DNA of 64,000 nt, from NCBI RefSeq assembly GCF_001570545.1, contig NZ_BBXD01000008.1, positions 496,001-560,000 on the forward strand. The letters are read 5' to 3'. Source of the DNA: Herbidospora mongoliensis. GTDB lineage: Bacteria; Actinomycetota; Actinomycetes; Streptosporangiales; Streptosporangiaceae. The position numbers and the translations under genes were made by a program. Positions 40,922 through 48,800 of this stretch are shown here, one piece after another (positions within the stretch are counted from its first letter, which is position 1; the number at the start of each line of letters is the position of its first letter). The notes beneath the pieces were generated by a model. That model saw nothing but the letters and a program-made list of their open reading frames with translations. It did not search any database and was not told the origin of the DNA.

Positions 40922-42094
40922 TTACCTCTCCCGAGTTTCGCGAATGATGTCGATGGCCTCAGACAGGCGGTCCGGTGTGCCGCTCGTGTCCAAAATCGCC
41001 ATGCGCATGGTCTTGTGATATTCGGTCTCTTGTGGGCGCGCATTGGTCAACCGGGATCGTGTCCCACGCAGAAAACGCCACCCGTACTGATCGGCGACTT
41101 GTGGGTCTTCCCCTTGCTCGATCTGGGTATTGATGAACTCGCAATAGGACCAGATTGATTGCGTGGCGAGTTCGACGTTGACAATCTCGTGTTCCGCAAG
41201 CGCTCTTCGAGGCGCGGTCGGGTAGTAGACAACGCCCGACCATGATGCGTATCCGATCGAGATTCCTTTGAAGCCGAACGCGGCTATTCCGCCGTGTTCA
41301 AATCCATCGGCCAATAGCGACCGCTCGACCAGTTCGGCGTGATCTAAGGACGATCCCGACATCTCCGAGTCCCGCTCATGCAGGATCCTCGGAATGCACA
41401 TGATTCGTAGGGCCGTATCCAGCTCATGGGACTGCCACGATGGCGCATGAACCCAATAAGCGCTGAGAACGTACGACGCGTTAAGGGAAGCGGACAGCGC
41501 CTCGGAAAGATGGCCCGATGCCCACGCCAAATCCCGGGCGTAGGTCTGTCGACGCCATATCGCGAGACTCGCGAGGTTGGGAAGCTCCAGTTCCTCGACG
41601 AGATGGAACATGGCCACGCCGAACGGCCACATGTAGAGAGCGCACTTGCCGTGCACGTTGGGGACGTCGACACGATGACATTCGAGACCGAACATCGCGC
41701 CGGCGGAAACTGCGGACTGGCGTTCGATCAGCTCTGAGACCCGCGCCGGGCCGATATAGGCCGGAATGAACTTGTGCGACCGAACCCCGGAAAGAGGTCT
41801 CGGCGACACCTGCGCCGGCTCGATCGCCCCGAACAGTTCTTGCGTCGTGGCCTGGTAGACCGCGCAATACAGCTCGATATAGAGCGGGTCCTGACAGACG
41901 GCCTTCCCGGACTCGTGGCGGTAGATGGTCTTCTCGATCGAATCGAGCTCTGGTAACCCGCGCGCCGCGCCCAACCGGTGCAACTCCTGAGCCGCGCGTC
42001 GTCTGCTCCAACCGAGCTTCTGACGTGCTGCGGTTAAGACGCGGTTCGGTTCTGACCGCTTGCCTGGGTCCCTGGAGAGGGGAACCTCGGACAT
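40922..42094 (-). CDS. XRE-type helix-turn-helix regulator with large C-terminal domain
   Basis: 390 residues. The helix-turn-helix lies at about 18-60 (RVLTAARQKLGWSRRRAAQE, EKTIYRHESGKAV), in the form usual for actinomycete Utr/Pra-like regulators. The remaining 300 residues form a helical sensor-type domain of unknown ligand (LAWASGHLSEALSASLNASYVLSA resembles TPR helices). It is divergent from the transfer-gene operon, with 343 bp of control region between, and is followed 5 bp later by the isochorismatase gene. Confidence 0.75.
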   Translation of the reverse strand: MSEVPLSRDPGKRSEPNRVLTAARQKLGWSRRRAAQELHRLGAARGLPELDSIEKTIYRHESGKAVCQDPLYIELYCAVYQATTQELFGAIEPAQVSPRPLSGVRSHKFIPAYIGPARVSELIERQSAVSAGAMFGLECHRVDVPNVHGKCALYMWPFGVAMFHLVEELELPNLASLAIWRRQTYARDLAWASGHLSEALSASLNASYVLSAYWVHAPSWQSHELDTALRIMCIPRILHERDSEMSGSSLDHAELVERSLLADGFEHGGIAAFGFKGISIGYASWSGVVYYPTAPRRALAEHEIVNVELATQSIWSYCEFINTQIEQGEDPQVADQYGWRFLRGTRSRLTNARPQETEYHKTMRMAILDTSGTPDRLSEAIDIIRETRER

Positions 42095-42437
42095 CAGTCG
42101 TGTCCTCTCGTGTCCACTCCTGTCATCTGCCGGTCAGGGGTTCCAACTCCGAAGCTGATGACATGACACAGAGACACCGACCAAACGGCCGTCGAGCTCC
42201 CCCTCAAAGCGCATCGCGGAACTTCCGGAAATTGCCTGGTGCCGGTTGCACGTCATCTGACCTGCCCGTAACTGGGGAATTTCGGGGACTTGCCAAGGCT
42301 AGACGGGACGCACTCAACCTGTCCCGTCCTGTATCGATCCTTCCACTTTCGGCATCGAAGATTTCGCGAATTCCCCGAACGAAGCGATCTCCGCACCCGC
42401 CAGACCCGACCACCGACGTGGAAGGGAGGTGATCGAT
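42095..42437. promoter_or_regulatory. Divergent control region between XRE gene and transfer operon
   Basis: No gene is supported here. Directly before the XRE start there are 10-bp-spaced repeats of TGTC (42101, 42111, 42121) in CGTGTCC-type units. Further right, GACGGGAC (42302-42309) and GTCCCGTC (42321-42328) form a perfect 8-bp inverted repeat with an 11-nt gap. A candidate promoter or origin-type control region for transfer genes; no function can be proven. Confidence 0.45.
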
Positions 42438-42566
42438 TTGAGGATCCCGATTGGCGGCACGTACGCGGACCGGTGCCCGTGCGGTGCTCTCACCCACCAG
42501 TTCGGCGGGTGCTGCCGCAAGTGCACCCGACGTTTCCGCTGGCTCCGCCGCCAGACCCTCCATTAG
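42438..42566 (+). CDS. 42-residue Cys-rich microprotein
   Basis: A TTG at 42438 follows GGGAGGTG at six bases, and the frame ends at TAG 42564-42566. The peptide holds DRCPCGALTHQFGGCCRKC and a basic tail RRFRWLRRQTLH. Four to five cysteines in CxC and CCxxC arrangement suggest a zinc finger. It is the first gene of the transfer operon and resembles in size the small mobile-element transfer proteins annotated in actinomycete elements. The strong ribosome-binding site is the main support. Confidence 0.6.
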   Translation: MRIPIGGTYADRCPCGALTHQFGGCCRKCTRRFRWLRRQTLH

Positions 42567-42586
42567 CGCCGAGAGGAGTACGTCCC

Positions 42587-42796
42587 ATGTTCGTGATCAT
42601 CTCGATCGCCGCATTCGGGTTCGCCCTGACCCTGACCGCCTTCATGCACGCAGTGATCGTCATGAAGCGAGAGGACAGAGCCGCAAGCCGGTCGCGCACT
42701 CACCGCACCGCAACGGCCGCGATCTCCCAGCGCGCCATGGGACTGCACGTTATCGACGACATCGACCAGCGCCCCGTGACCTACGGAAGGAGGTGA
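42587..42796 (+). CDS. Single-helix membrane protein of the transfer operon
   Basis: 69 residues from ATG 42587 with GAGAGGAG upstream. The N-terminal helix is FVIISIAAFGFALTLTAFMHAVIV, then a basic cytoplasmic tail (KREDRAASRSRTHRTATAA). It starts 20 bp after the Cys-rich microprotein and ends 7 bp before the next start. Small membrane proteins in this position are called Spd (spread) proteins in actinomycete plasmids and help the transferred DNA spread within the mycelium; assignment is by position and topology. Confidence 0.6.
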   Translation: MFVIISIAAFGFALTLTAFMHAVIVMKREDRAASRSRTHRTATAAISQRAMGLHVIDDIDQRPVTYGRR

Positions 42797-42803
42797 CTAC
42801 ACC

Positions 42804-42995
42804 TTGATGATCTCAATCTCTCTTGTGGTCCTGCTCGGCCTGGCGGTGTTCATCGCCCTGCGCTTCACCTACCTGCGCTTCACCCACGCGCTCCTGTGCG
42901 TCCTGTTCGGCTTCTACCTCTCCGAGACGGCCGCCGCTCCCGAAGTCCGCCGCTTTATCTCCATCGTCATGGCGACCGTCTTCGGAGTGTCCTGA
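42804..42995 (+). CDS. Small spread-type (Spd-like) membrane protein
   Basis: 63 residues from TTG 42804 (ATG 42807 is in frame), following AAGGAGGTGA at good spacing. Two hydrophobic segments: ISLVVLLGLAVFIALRF and THALLCVLFGFYLSETAAA, then a short one FISIVMATVFGV. It is likely translated with the preceding membrane protein. Similar proteins in Streptomyces plasmids (SpdB type) are needed for intramycelial plasmid spread. Confidence 0.6.
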   Translation: MMISISLVVLLGLAVFIALRFTYLRFTHALLCVLFGFYLSETAAAPEVRRFISIVMATVFGVS

Positions 42996-43093
42996 CGCCA
43001 CTCGACGCGCCAACCGTCGCTGAACCACCCGTAATCGCAGCTCACAGCCTGGCCAGGCTCAGCCGGCACCACACCGAACAGAAGGAATCGCTC

Positions 43094-43195
43094 ATGCGCA
43101 TCACCCCGTCACCCACGACCAGCTACACGGGCCAAACGCCCACGACCACAGGAGGTGTTTCTCACGATCAGCACGCCGAGCCGCTCACTCGTTGA
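43094..43195 (+). CDS. Possible 33-residue peptide
   Basis: ATG 43094 has GAAGGAA upstream and opens 33 codons rich in Thr, Pro and Ser (RITPSPTTSYTGQTPTTTGG). It overlaps the start of the next gene in a different frame by about 40 bp. It could be a leader peptide that couples translation of the downstream gene, or not be a gene at all. Confidence 0.35.
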   Translation: MRITPSPTTSYTGQTPTTTGGVSHDQHAEPLTR

Positions 43196-43562
43196 CCTTC
43201 AGGAGACCCGCGCCCGACACCGCCGAGTCCTCGATCTGATCGCCCGCCGCCCTCGACTGCGCGGCATGCTCCTGCTCACCGAAGACGGCCGCACCGTCTT
43301 GAGCGTTCTGAACCTCATCCCCGTTCTCTGCGCCGAAGTTGAACGCCTTTCCCGCCGAGTCGACAGCGTGCGACTGGACCACGCGAACCTGACGGCCGCC
43401 GTGCGCGCCACCCTGGGGGCGCACGCCGACGGAGAGCCTGACCCGCTGTACTACCTCCGCGATGAGCTTTCCGCGGAACGCCCCCACCCTGAGCACGAAG
43501 AGCCTACCGGGCGACGTCGCTACCGCCACCCGTACACGTCAGATGCGGGGGAGCGCCAATGA
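43155..43562 (+). CDS. Hypothetical transfer-operon protein
   Basis: 135 residues from GTG 43155. It is helical: TRARHRRVLDLIARRPRLRG then LIPVLCAEVERLSRRVDSVRLDHANL, with a coiled-coil look, and a charged His/Glu tail. The start is odd: AGGAGG at 43150-43155 overlaps the GTG itself, and ideal spacing would point to ACG 43164 or ATC 43167. The stop overlaps the traB-type start by 4 bp (ATGA), so it is coupled to the DNA pump. Confidence 0.6.
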   Translation: MFLTISTPSRSLVDLQETRARHRRVLDLIARRPRLRGMLLLTEDGRTVLSVLNLIPVLCAEVERLSRRVDSVRLDHANLTAAVRATLGAHADGEPDPLYYLRDELSAERPHPEHEEPTGRRRYRHPYTSDAGERQ

Positions 43563-45361
43563 ACGCGCACAGACGACTCAGCCGCCATCAAATGCGCCGT
43601 CACGCACGGCGCATGCGCCGCGTGGGCGTCGAGCCGGTCATGTTGATGACCGGTGACGCGCCGTTCGGATCGGCCGCGATTGTGGTCATCTGCTCGTGGC
43701 TGTGGCGCTACCGCTCCGAACTTGCGCCCATCGCCGTGGCCGTCCTGGTGGAGCTCACCGCCGTGATGCTGCACATCGGCGACTCCGATTCCTGGGAAAC
43801 GATCCTGGTCGCCACGGCCGTCACGGCGTGGCTGGTCGCCCTGTTCGGCCACTTGGCCGGCCTGAGGCGGGGCGTCGAACGCGCCTACGCCGTGGTCTGC
43901 CTGCTGCTGGTCGGCGGGTGGCTCTCGGCCGCAACGGCGTCGGGTCCCAGCTCAGCACCATTGCCCGTCCTGCTGATCGTCGGCGGGATTCTGACGGCTC
44001 TGCCGTGGTGGGCGCATCGTCGCCGACGTGCCCGTGTACGGGTAGAGCGCACCCTGGCGGCATGGCCAGAGATCGCCCAATCGATCGGCCTGACCGGCTC
44101 GCGCATCCAATCGGCCGTGGTCGATCTGTGGGGTTACCGTGCCCGCGTCGCTTTGGCCCGTGGCCAGACCGTCGAGGACGCCATGGGCAAACTCCCCGCG
44201 CTGGAATCGGCGTTGGGCACCCGTCGTGGCGCGGCGCGTATCCAGCCGATCCCCGAACGCGCCAACCGGCTGGAACTGCGGATCATCGAAACCGACCCGC
44301 ACGCCGACGCCATCGTCTGGCCGGGACCGGCGATCACCTCGATCACCGAACCCGTCGAGCTGGGCGTCTTCGAAGACGGCACCCCGGTAACCGTCTCCCT
44401 GAACCGCCGTCACGGCCTGGTGGGCGGCGTGGCAGGCGCCGGCAAGAGCGGCGGAGTGAACGTCATCATGGGCAACCTGACGGCCTGCCCCGACGTGATC
44501 GTGTGGGGCGTCGACCTCAAACGCGGCATGGAACTACTCCCATGGGCATCCTGCCTCGACCGCATCGCCACCACCCCCCAGGAAGCAGACAAGCTACTGG
44601 CCGATGCCGTCGCCATCCTCGACGGCCGCGCCGAAATGCTCGCCATGAACGGTGTACGGGTCTGGGAACCCACCCCAGAGGCTCCCGCGCTGGTTATCGT
44701 GGTCGACGAGTACGCCGAACTCGCCGACGACGCACCAGAAGCGATCCTGAGCGCCGACTCGATCGCCCGACGCGGACGCGCCGTGGCCGTGACCCTGGTG
44801 GCAGCAACTCAACGCCCATCACAGAAGGCCATGGGCAACAGCGCCGTGCGCTCACAGATGGATGTGCGCGTCTCGTTCCGGGTGAGGGAACGTCGTGACG
44901 CCGACCTGATCATGGGCCAGGGCATGCACAAAGCCGGCTGGCACGCCGACCGACTCGACGCACCCGGCAAGTTCCTGATCAGCGCACCCGAGCACGACAG
45001 CCCACGCCGGGCCCGTACCTACCTGCTCGACGACGCCACCGTTCAGGCCACGGCCGAACGCCACGCCGACCGGCGGCCGTCCCTCGATCCGGTATCCCTG
45101 GTCGCCCTGGAACAGGGACCTCAAGCCACCGCAGAACCCCAGGGCAGGCACGCCCGCAACGGCAACCATGAAGGCGTGGAAGACGTCCTGTGGGATGCGC
45201 TTCGCGAGGCACCTGAGCAAGGCGCGACCCTGGGCGAACTGATCGACGCAACCGGCATGAGCCGGCCATGGCTCTACAAGCGGCTCCGGGAGCACGCCGA
45301 CGCCGGTCGAGTGATCCAAGTCGCCCGAGGTCGATGGCGGGCGATCCCCTCCGCTGACTAA
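43559..45361 (+). CDS. FtsK/SpoIIIE-type DNA translocase (TraB-like transfer protein)
   Basis: 600 residues. Four or so N-terminal membrane helices (about 35-155), then a RecA-like motor with Walker A GVAGAGKSGG (about 292-301) and Walker B LVIVVDEYAEL (about 378-388); the RRGRAVAVTLVAATQRPS segment is the FtsK-family sensor. A C-terminal winged helix (about 535-598; GATLGELIDATGMSRPWLYK) matches the part of TraB that reads 8-bp clt repeats. Actinomycete TraB hexamers pump double-stranded plasmid between hyphae. This is the only transfer motor in the element. Confidence 0.88.
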   Translation: MNAHRRLSRHQMRRHARRMRRVGVEPVMLMTGDAPFGSAAIVVICSWLWRYRSELAPIAVAVLVELTAVMLHIGDSDSWETILVATAVTAWLVALFGHLAGLRRGVERAYAVVCLLLVGGWLSAATASGPSSAPLPVLLIVGGILTALPWWAHRRRRARVRVERTLAAWPEIAQSIGLTGSRIQSAVVDLWGYRARVALARGQTVEDAMGKLPALESALGTRRGAARIQPIPERANRLELRIIETDPHADAIVWPGPAITSITEPVELGVFEDGTPVTVSLNRRHGLVGGVAGAGKSGGVNVIMGNLTACPDVIVWGVDLKRGMELLPWASCLDRIATTPQEADKLLADAVAILDGRAEMLAMNGVRVWEPTPEAPALVIVVDEYAELADDAPEAILSADSIARRGRAVAVTLVAATQRPSQKAMGNSAVRSQMDVRVSFRVRERRDADLIMGQGMHKAGWHADRLDAPGKFLISAPEHDSPRRARTYLLDDATVQATAERHADRRPSLDPVSLVALEQGPQATAEPQGRHARNGNHEGVEDVLWDALREAPEQGATLGELIDATGMSRPWLYKRLREHADAGRVIQVARGRWRAIPSAD

Positions 45362-45382
45362 CTCAACGTAATCGGCTCAGGC

Positions 45383-45447
45383 GTTTGTCTACGTCTCCGT
45401 CTCGCGCGCGTCTGCACATAGGCGCTGAGACGGAGACAAAGACAAAC
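45383..45447. promoter_or_regulatory. Long inverted repeat between traB-like gene and xis
   Basis: GTTTGTCT-AC-GTCTCCGTCTC (45383-45403) is mirrored by GAGACGGAGAC-AA-AGACAAAC (45427-45447): 19 of 21 positions pair around a 23-nt loop. GAGAC also recurs as direct repeats (45427, 45433, 45452). There is no T-tract. It may be an operator for Xis or the ribbon-helix-helix protein, an attenuator, or a transfer locus. Confidence 0.65.
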
Positions 45448-45495
45448 CCGGAGACATTCACAGCGAGTGACGAGGCAACGGAGGGAGGTGCGCGC

Positions 45496-45672
45496 ATGAA
45501 GGCATACACAGTCGAGCAGATAGCCGAGATCCTCAGCGTCGGGCGGGACAAGATCTACTACCTGCTCCGTACGGGTCAGCTCAAGAGCATCAAGATCGGC
45601 AAGTTACGCCGGATCACCGATCAGCACCTTGCCGACTTCGTTTCTTCCCTGGAGACCATCGACGAGGCGTAG
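45496..45672 (+). CDS. xis: Excisionase, MerR-like helix-turn-helix
   Basis: 58 residues from ATG 45496 with GGGAGGTG seven bases upstream. The sequence MKAYTVEQIAEILSVGRDKI with YYLLRTGQLKSIKIGKLRRI is the excisionase-family winged helix (HTH_17). Such proteins bend att DNA so that the integrase favours excision. It sits between the transfer gene and the integrase, the normal place in actinomycete elements. A long inverted repeat precedes it. Confidence 0.88.
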   Translation: MKAYTVEQIAEILSVGRDKIYYLLRTGQLKSIKIGKLRRITDQHLADFVSSLETIDEA

Positions 45673-45694
45673 AACGCTGTGATACAACGTTCTA
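45670..45694. promoter_or_regulatory. Candidate operator upstream of the ribbon-helix-helix gene
   Basis: TAGAACG (45670-45676) and CGTTCTA (45688-45694) form a perfect 7-bp inverted repeat around 11 bp, overlapping the xis stop and ending 44 bp before the next start. It could serve autoregulation by the ribbon-helix-helix protein. Confidence 0.45.
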
Positions 45695-45738
45695 CAGTGC
45701 CTCTTGATAACTCCATACACCCGAAAGGAAGCCGTCTA

Positions 45739-45891
45739 ATGACGAGCGACCGAACGACCCTGCCACCCGTCCGGGTGGATGCGGAGCTGAAAGCACGGCT
45801 CCGTAGGTACGCCGAGTCGCAGGAGCGGGATGTGTCGTGGGTGATCAGGAAGGCGATCGAGGAGTACCTCAACCGTCACGAGAAGGGATGA
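45739..45891 (+). CDS. Ribbon-helix-helix DNA-binding protein
   Basis: 50 residues from ATG 45739 with AAAGGAAG upstream. VRVDAELKARLRRYAESQERD then VSWVIRKAIEEYLNRH is a CopG/Arc-type ribbon-helix-helix: a beta-strand (PPVRVD), then two helices. Such proteins dimerise and bind short inverted repeats. Placed 4 bp before the integrase start, it probably controls int or xis expression, or acts as a second directionality factor. No toxin gene is next to it. Confidence 0.75.
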   Translation: MTSDRTTLPPVRVDAELKARLRRYAESQERDVSWVIRKAIEEYLNRHEKG

Positions 45892-45895
45892 TCCC

Positions 45896-47077
45896 TTGGC
45901 CAAGATCCTGATCGGCAAGTACGAAGCGACCATCTATCCCGAGGGGGATGGCTTCACCGGAGCTGTCTCCCTCGGGTTCGCCCCCGATGGCAAGCGCCGG
46001 CGACTCAAGCGGAAGGGCAAGACCAAGACCCAGGTCAAGGACAAGCTCATCAAGGCCGTCAAGGACCTTGAGGCAGGGGTGACCGCATCGGAGAACTACA
46101 CCGTGCGCGATGCCGTCAACGACTGGCTCAGCAAGGGTCTCAAAGGCCGATCCGAGGCCACGATCACCAAACAGCGCATTCTTGCCGAGACGCACGTGAT
46201 CTCGAAGCTGGGCAAGACCACGCTTCAGGACCTACGCGCCGATCACGTGGACGAGTGGCTAGACGAGCTCTCAAGTGGACTGGCCACCCGGACGCTACGG
46301 GATGTCCACAGCGTCTTGAAGCGGGCCATCCGGCAAGCTCAGGTGCGGGACAAGGTGGTCAGGAACGTCGCCGAGCTGGTCACCACGCCCACGGGAAAGG
46401 ACGGGCGACCCAGCAAGGCGCTCACCCGGAAACAGGCGGAATCAGTGCTCAAGGCCGCCGAGTCGTCCGAACTACATGCCTACGTGGTGATCAGCCTCAC
46501 CACCGGAGTCCGGACCGAAGAGGCTCGCGCGCTGCGCTGGGATCACGTCGTCGCCTGGCTGCCGGCCAGCAAGACGTGGCGACCGGTTACCGAGGTGGGT
46601 TTCAAGCACAAGAGATTCGCCATCTACGTGTGGCGTGCCGATCGAGTAGGAGGTGACACCAAGACCCGCAAATCGCGGCGCACGCTGGAATTGCCAGTGC
46701 TCGCCGCTCAGAGCCTCAAGCAACACCACGCGCGTCAGGCAGCTCACAAGCTCACGGCAGGCGGAGCCTGGCAGGAACACAATCTGGCGTTCTGCCGGTC
46801 TGACGGGACACCGCTGGACGCCGGAAGCGTACGGCGGGCCTTCCGTAAGGTCACCAATGCCGCAGGGGTCGGAACTGACTGGACGCCCCGCGAGCTGCGT
46901 CACTCGTTCGTCTCCATCATGAGTGAACAGGGCGTGCCCATCGAGACCATCGCCGATCTCGTCGGGCATGCGGGTACCAGCGTCACGGAAGAGGTCTACC
47001 GGCACCAACTCAAGCCGGTGATCACCAAAGGCGCTCACACGATGAACATCATCTTTGGTGGTAAGCCGTCGCGTTGA
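45896..47077 (+). CDS. int: Tyrosine recombinase (integrase)
   Basis: 393 residues from TTG 45896, which has GAAGGGA upstream. N-terminal arm-binding region (about 1-60), core-binding SAM-like domain (about 68-165), catalytic domain (about 175-380). Catalytic residues: Arg206 in TGVRTEEAR, Arg335 in PRELRHSF (the first His of the HxxR box is Arg here, a common variant), His358 in LVGHAG and nucleophile Tyr368 in EEVYRHQ. It ends about 100 bp from the tRNA-Pro core, the typical orientation for a tRNA-targeting element. Confidence 0.93.
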   Translation: MAKILIGKYEATIYPEGDGFTGAVSLGFAPDGKRRRLKRKGKTKTQVKDKLIKAVKDLEAGVTASENYTVRDAVNDWLSKGLKGRSEATITKQRILAETHVISKLGKTTLQDLRADHVDEWLDELSSGLATRTLRDVHSVLKRAIRQAQVRDKVVRNVAELVTTPTGKDGRPSKALTRKQAESVLKAAESSELHAYVVISLTTGVRTEEARALRWDHVVAWLPASKTWRPVTEVGFKHKRFAIYVWRADRVGGDTKTRKSRRTLELPVLAAQSLKQHHARQAAHKLTAGGAWQEHNLAFCRSDGTPLDAGSVRRAFRKVTNAAGVGTDWTPRELRHSFVSIMSEQGVPIETIADLVGHAGTSVTEEVYRHQLKPVITKGAHTMNIIFGGKPSR

Positions 47078-47126
47078 GTCTGAGTGAGATGGCTCCCCGA
47101 TTGGCTCCCGAAGACCCTCAGACACA

Positions 47127-47163
47127 GAAAAGGGCCCGACCCGCTAAGCGGATCAAGCCCTTT
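47127..47163. terminator. Hairpin terminator shared by int and tRNA-Pro
   Basis: On the minus strand AAAGGGC and GCCCTTT close a long stem through GATCCGCT/AGCGGGTC (with G-U pairs), and the strand continues TTTTCTG, so it should stop transcription of the tRNA; the plus strand ends in TTTA after the int gene. A near copy is kept in the older remnant (36202-36237). Confidence 0.7.
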
Positions 47164-47179
47164 ACCTGCTACTCCACCG

Positions 47180-47253
<74 letters not shown>

Positions 47254-47299
47254 GTGGTTTCTGCCTCGCAAAGTCTAGCGGACTTTCGCCGCGCTTGCG

Positions 47300-48202
47300 T
47301 CATCGCGCCACGCGGGGGATCAAGGTCAGCAGCGTCGCCTCCGGCGGGCAGGCGAACCGCGCGGGCGCGAACGGCGACGTGCCGAGCCCAGCGGACACGT
47401 GGAGCCACGCGGCCTCGTGGTGGCTCAGACCCTTCACTCGGGCCCGATCGATCCCACAGTTGGTCACCAGGGCCCCGTAGAAGGGGATGCAGAGCTGCCC
47501 CCCGTGCGTGTGCCCCGCCAGGAGGAGCTGGTAGCCGTCCGAGGCGAACCGCGTCATGTTCCTGGGCTCGGGGGAGTGCATGACCCCGAGGCGCAGATCG
47601 GCGTCGGCCGGGGCCGCCCCCGCGATCCGGTCGTAGCGGTCGAGGTCGATGTGGGAGTCGTTGATCCCGCCGACGGCCACGTCGAGGTCGCCGACCTTGA
47701 GGCGGGACGTCGTGTTGTTCATGTCGAGCCAACCGGCCGCCGTCATCGCCGTGCCGAGCTCCAGCCACGGCAGGTCGGGGATGTTCCGCTTCTTGCTCTC
47801 GGTCTTGGACGTCCGCCACAGGTAGCGGGCCGGGTTCTTGAAATGCGGCGAGTACATGTCGTTGGAGCCGTACACGAAGAGGCCCGGGAGGCCCAGGAAC
47901 GGCTCGACGGCGCGCAGGTAGGCGGGGATCGCGTCGGGGTGGGAGATCGTGTCGCCCGTGTTGACCACCAGGTCGGGCTCCAGCGAGGCCAGTGACCGCA
48001 CCCAGTTGATCAGGCGGGTCCGGCCGGGGGTCAGGTGCAGGTCGGAGATCTGCAGGATCTTCACGGGCCGCCGCCCGGGTTCGAGGACGGGCACGTCGAA
48101 ACGGCGCAACCTGAACCAGTTGCGCTCGACGATCGACGCGTAGCCCAGGCCGGCGAGCCCGAGACCGACCACTCCCAGAGGTACCGCAACGACTTTCCGC
48201 AC
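47300..48202 (-). CDS. Calcineurin-type metallophosphoesterase, membrane-anchored
   Basis: 300 residues. An N-terminal hydrophobic segment (about 5-24) should anchor it. The dimetal phosphoesterase motifs follow: ISDLHLTPG (D-x-H), VNTGDT (GD), YGSNDMYS (variant of GNHD), VMHSPEP and AGHTHGGQL (GHxH). The group resembles YkuE/YaeI, which act on lipid-linked or cell-wall phosphates. It is the first chromosomal gene beyond the tRNA, and is divergent from the yqeY-like gene 81 bp away. Confidence 0.88.
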   Translation of the reverse strand: MRKVVAVPLGVVGLGLAGLGYASIVERNWFRLRRFDVPVLEPGRRPVKILQISDLHLTPGRTRLINWVRSLASLEPDLVVNTGDTISHPDAIPAYLRAVEPFLGLPGLFVYGSNDMYSPHFKNPARYLWRTSKTESKKRNIPDLPWLELGTAMTAAGWLDMNNTTSRLKVGDLDVAVGGINDSHIDLDRYDRIAGAAPADADLRLGVMHSPEPRNMTRFASDGYQLLLAGHTHGGQLCIPFYGALVTNCGIDRARVKGLSHHEAAWLHVSAGLGTSPFAPARFACPPEATLLTLIPRVAR

Positions 48203-48283
48203 ATCCCAATCATGCCCGAACGCCGGGTGAGCCCGGGATAACCCGGAGAGATCCCACTGCGGGACACGGCAAGATAAGGGGCC

Positions 48284-48739
48284 ATGAGCGCTCTCAAAGA
48301 CAGGCTGAAGGCCGACCTCACGACTTCTCTGAAGGCCCGTGACGACATTCGGCTGCGCACCATCCGCATGGCGCTGGCCGCCATCCAGGTCGAGGAGGTC
48401 GCGGGCAAGGCGGTCCGCGAGCTGAGCGACGACGAGGTCGTCAAGGTCCTCACCAAGGAGGCCAAGAAGCGGCGCGAGGCGGCCGAGGCGTTCGCCGGGG
48501 CGGGCCGTGAGCAGCAGGCGAAGGCCGAGCTGGAGGAGCAGTCGGTGCTGGAGGCCTACCTCCCGGCCCAGCTCTCCGACGCCGAGCTGGCCGCGCTCGT
48601 CGACGAGGCGATCGCCGAGACGGGGGCGGCCGGGCCGCAGGCCATGGGCCAGGTCATGAAGGTCGTCAACCCGAAGGTGGCGGGCCGGGCCGAGGGCGGC
48701 CGGGTCGCGGCAGCCGTGAAGGCGCGGCTGGCGGGCTGA
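48284..48739 (+). CDS. GatB/YqeY domain protein
   Basis: 151 residues, the usual length. Helical N-terminal half (LKADLTTSLKARDDIRLRTIRMAL) and the C-terminal small domain (LPAQLSDAELAALVDEAI, GQVMKVVNPKVAGRAEGGRV) that is homologous to the tail of GatB and binds tRNA in amidotransferases. Stand-alone YqeY proteins have no settled reaction. It is followed by a strong hairpin terminator facing the penicillin-binding protein gene. Confidence 0.92.
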   Translation: MSALKDRLKADLTTSLKARDDIRLRTIRMALAAIQVEEVAGKAVRELSDDEVVKVLTKEAKKRREAAEAFAGAGREQQAKAELEEQSVLEAYLPAQLSDAELAALVDEAIAETGAAGPQAMGQVMKVVNPKVAGRAEGGRVAAAVKARLAG

Positions 48740-48751
48740 TCCAGCCCGTAC

Positions 48752-48799
48752 GGAACGGCTGAGGGCCCTCCCCCGCTCGGGGAAGGGCCCTCAGCCGTT
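48752..48799. terminator. Bidirectional terminator
   Basis: GAACGGCTGAGGGCCCT and AGGGCCCTCAGCCGTTC form a 17-bp perfect stem, with further C/G pairing into the loop, between the convergent yqeY-like and penicillin-binding protein genes. No T-tract. Confidence 0.88.
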
Positions 48800-48800
48800 C

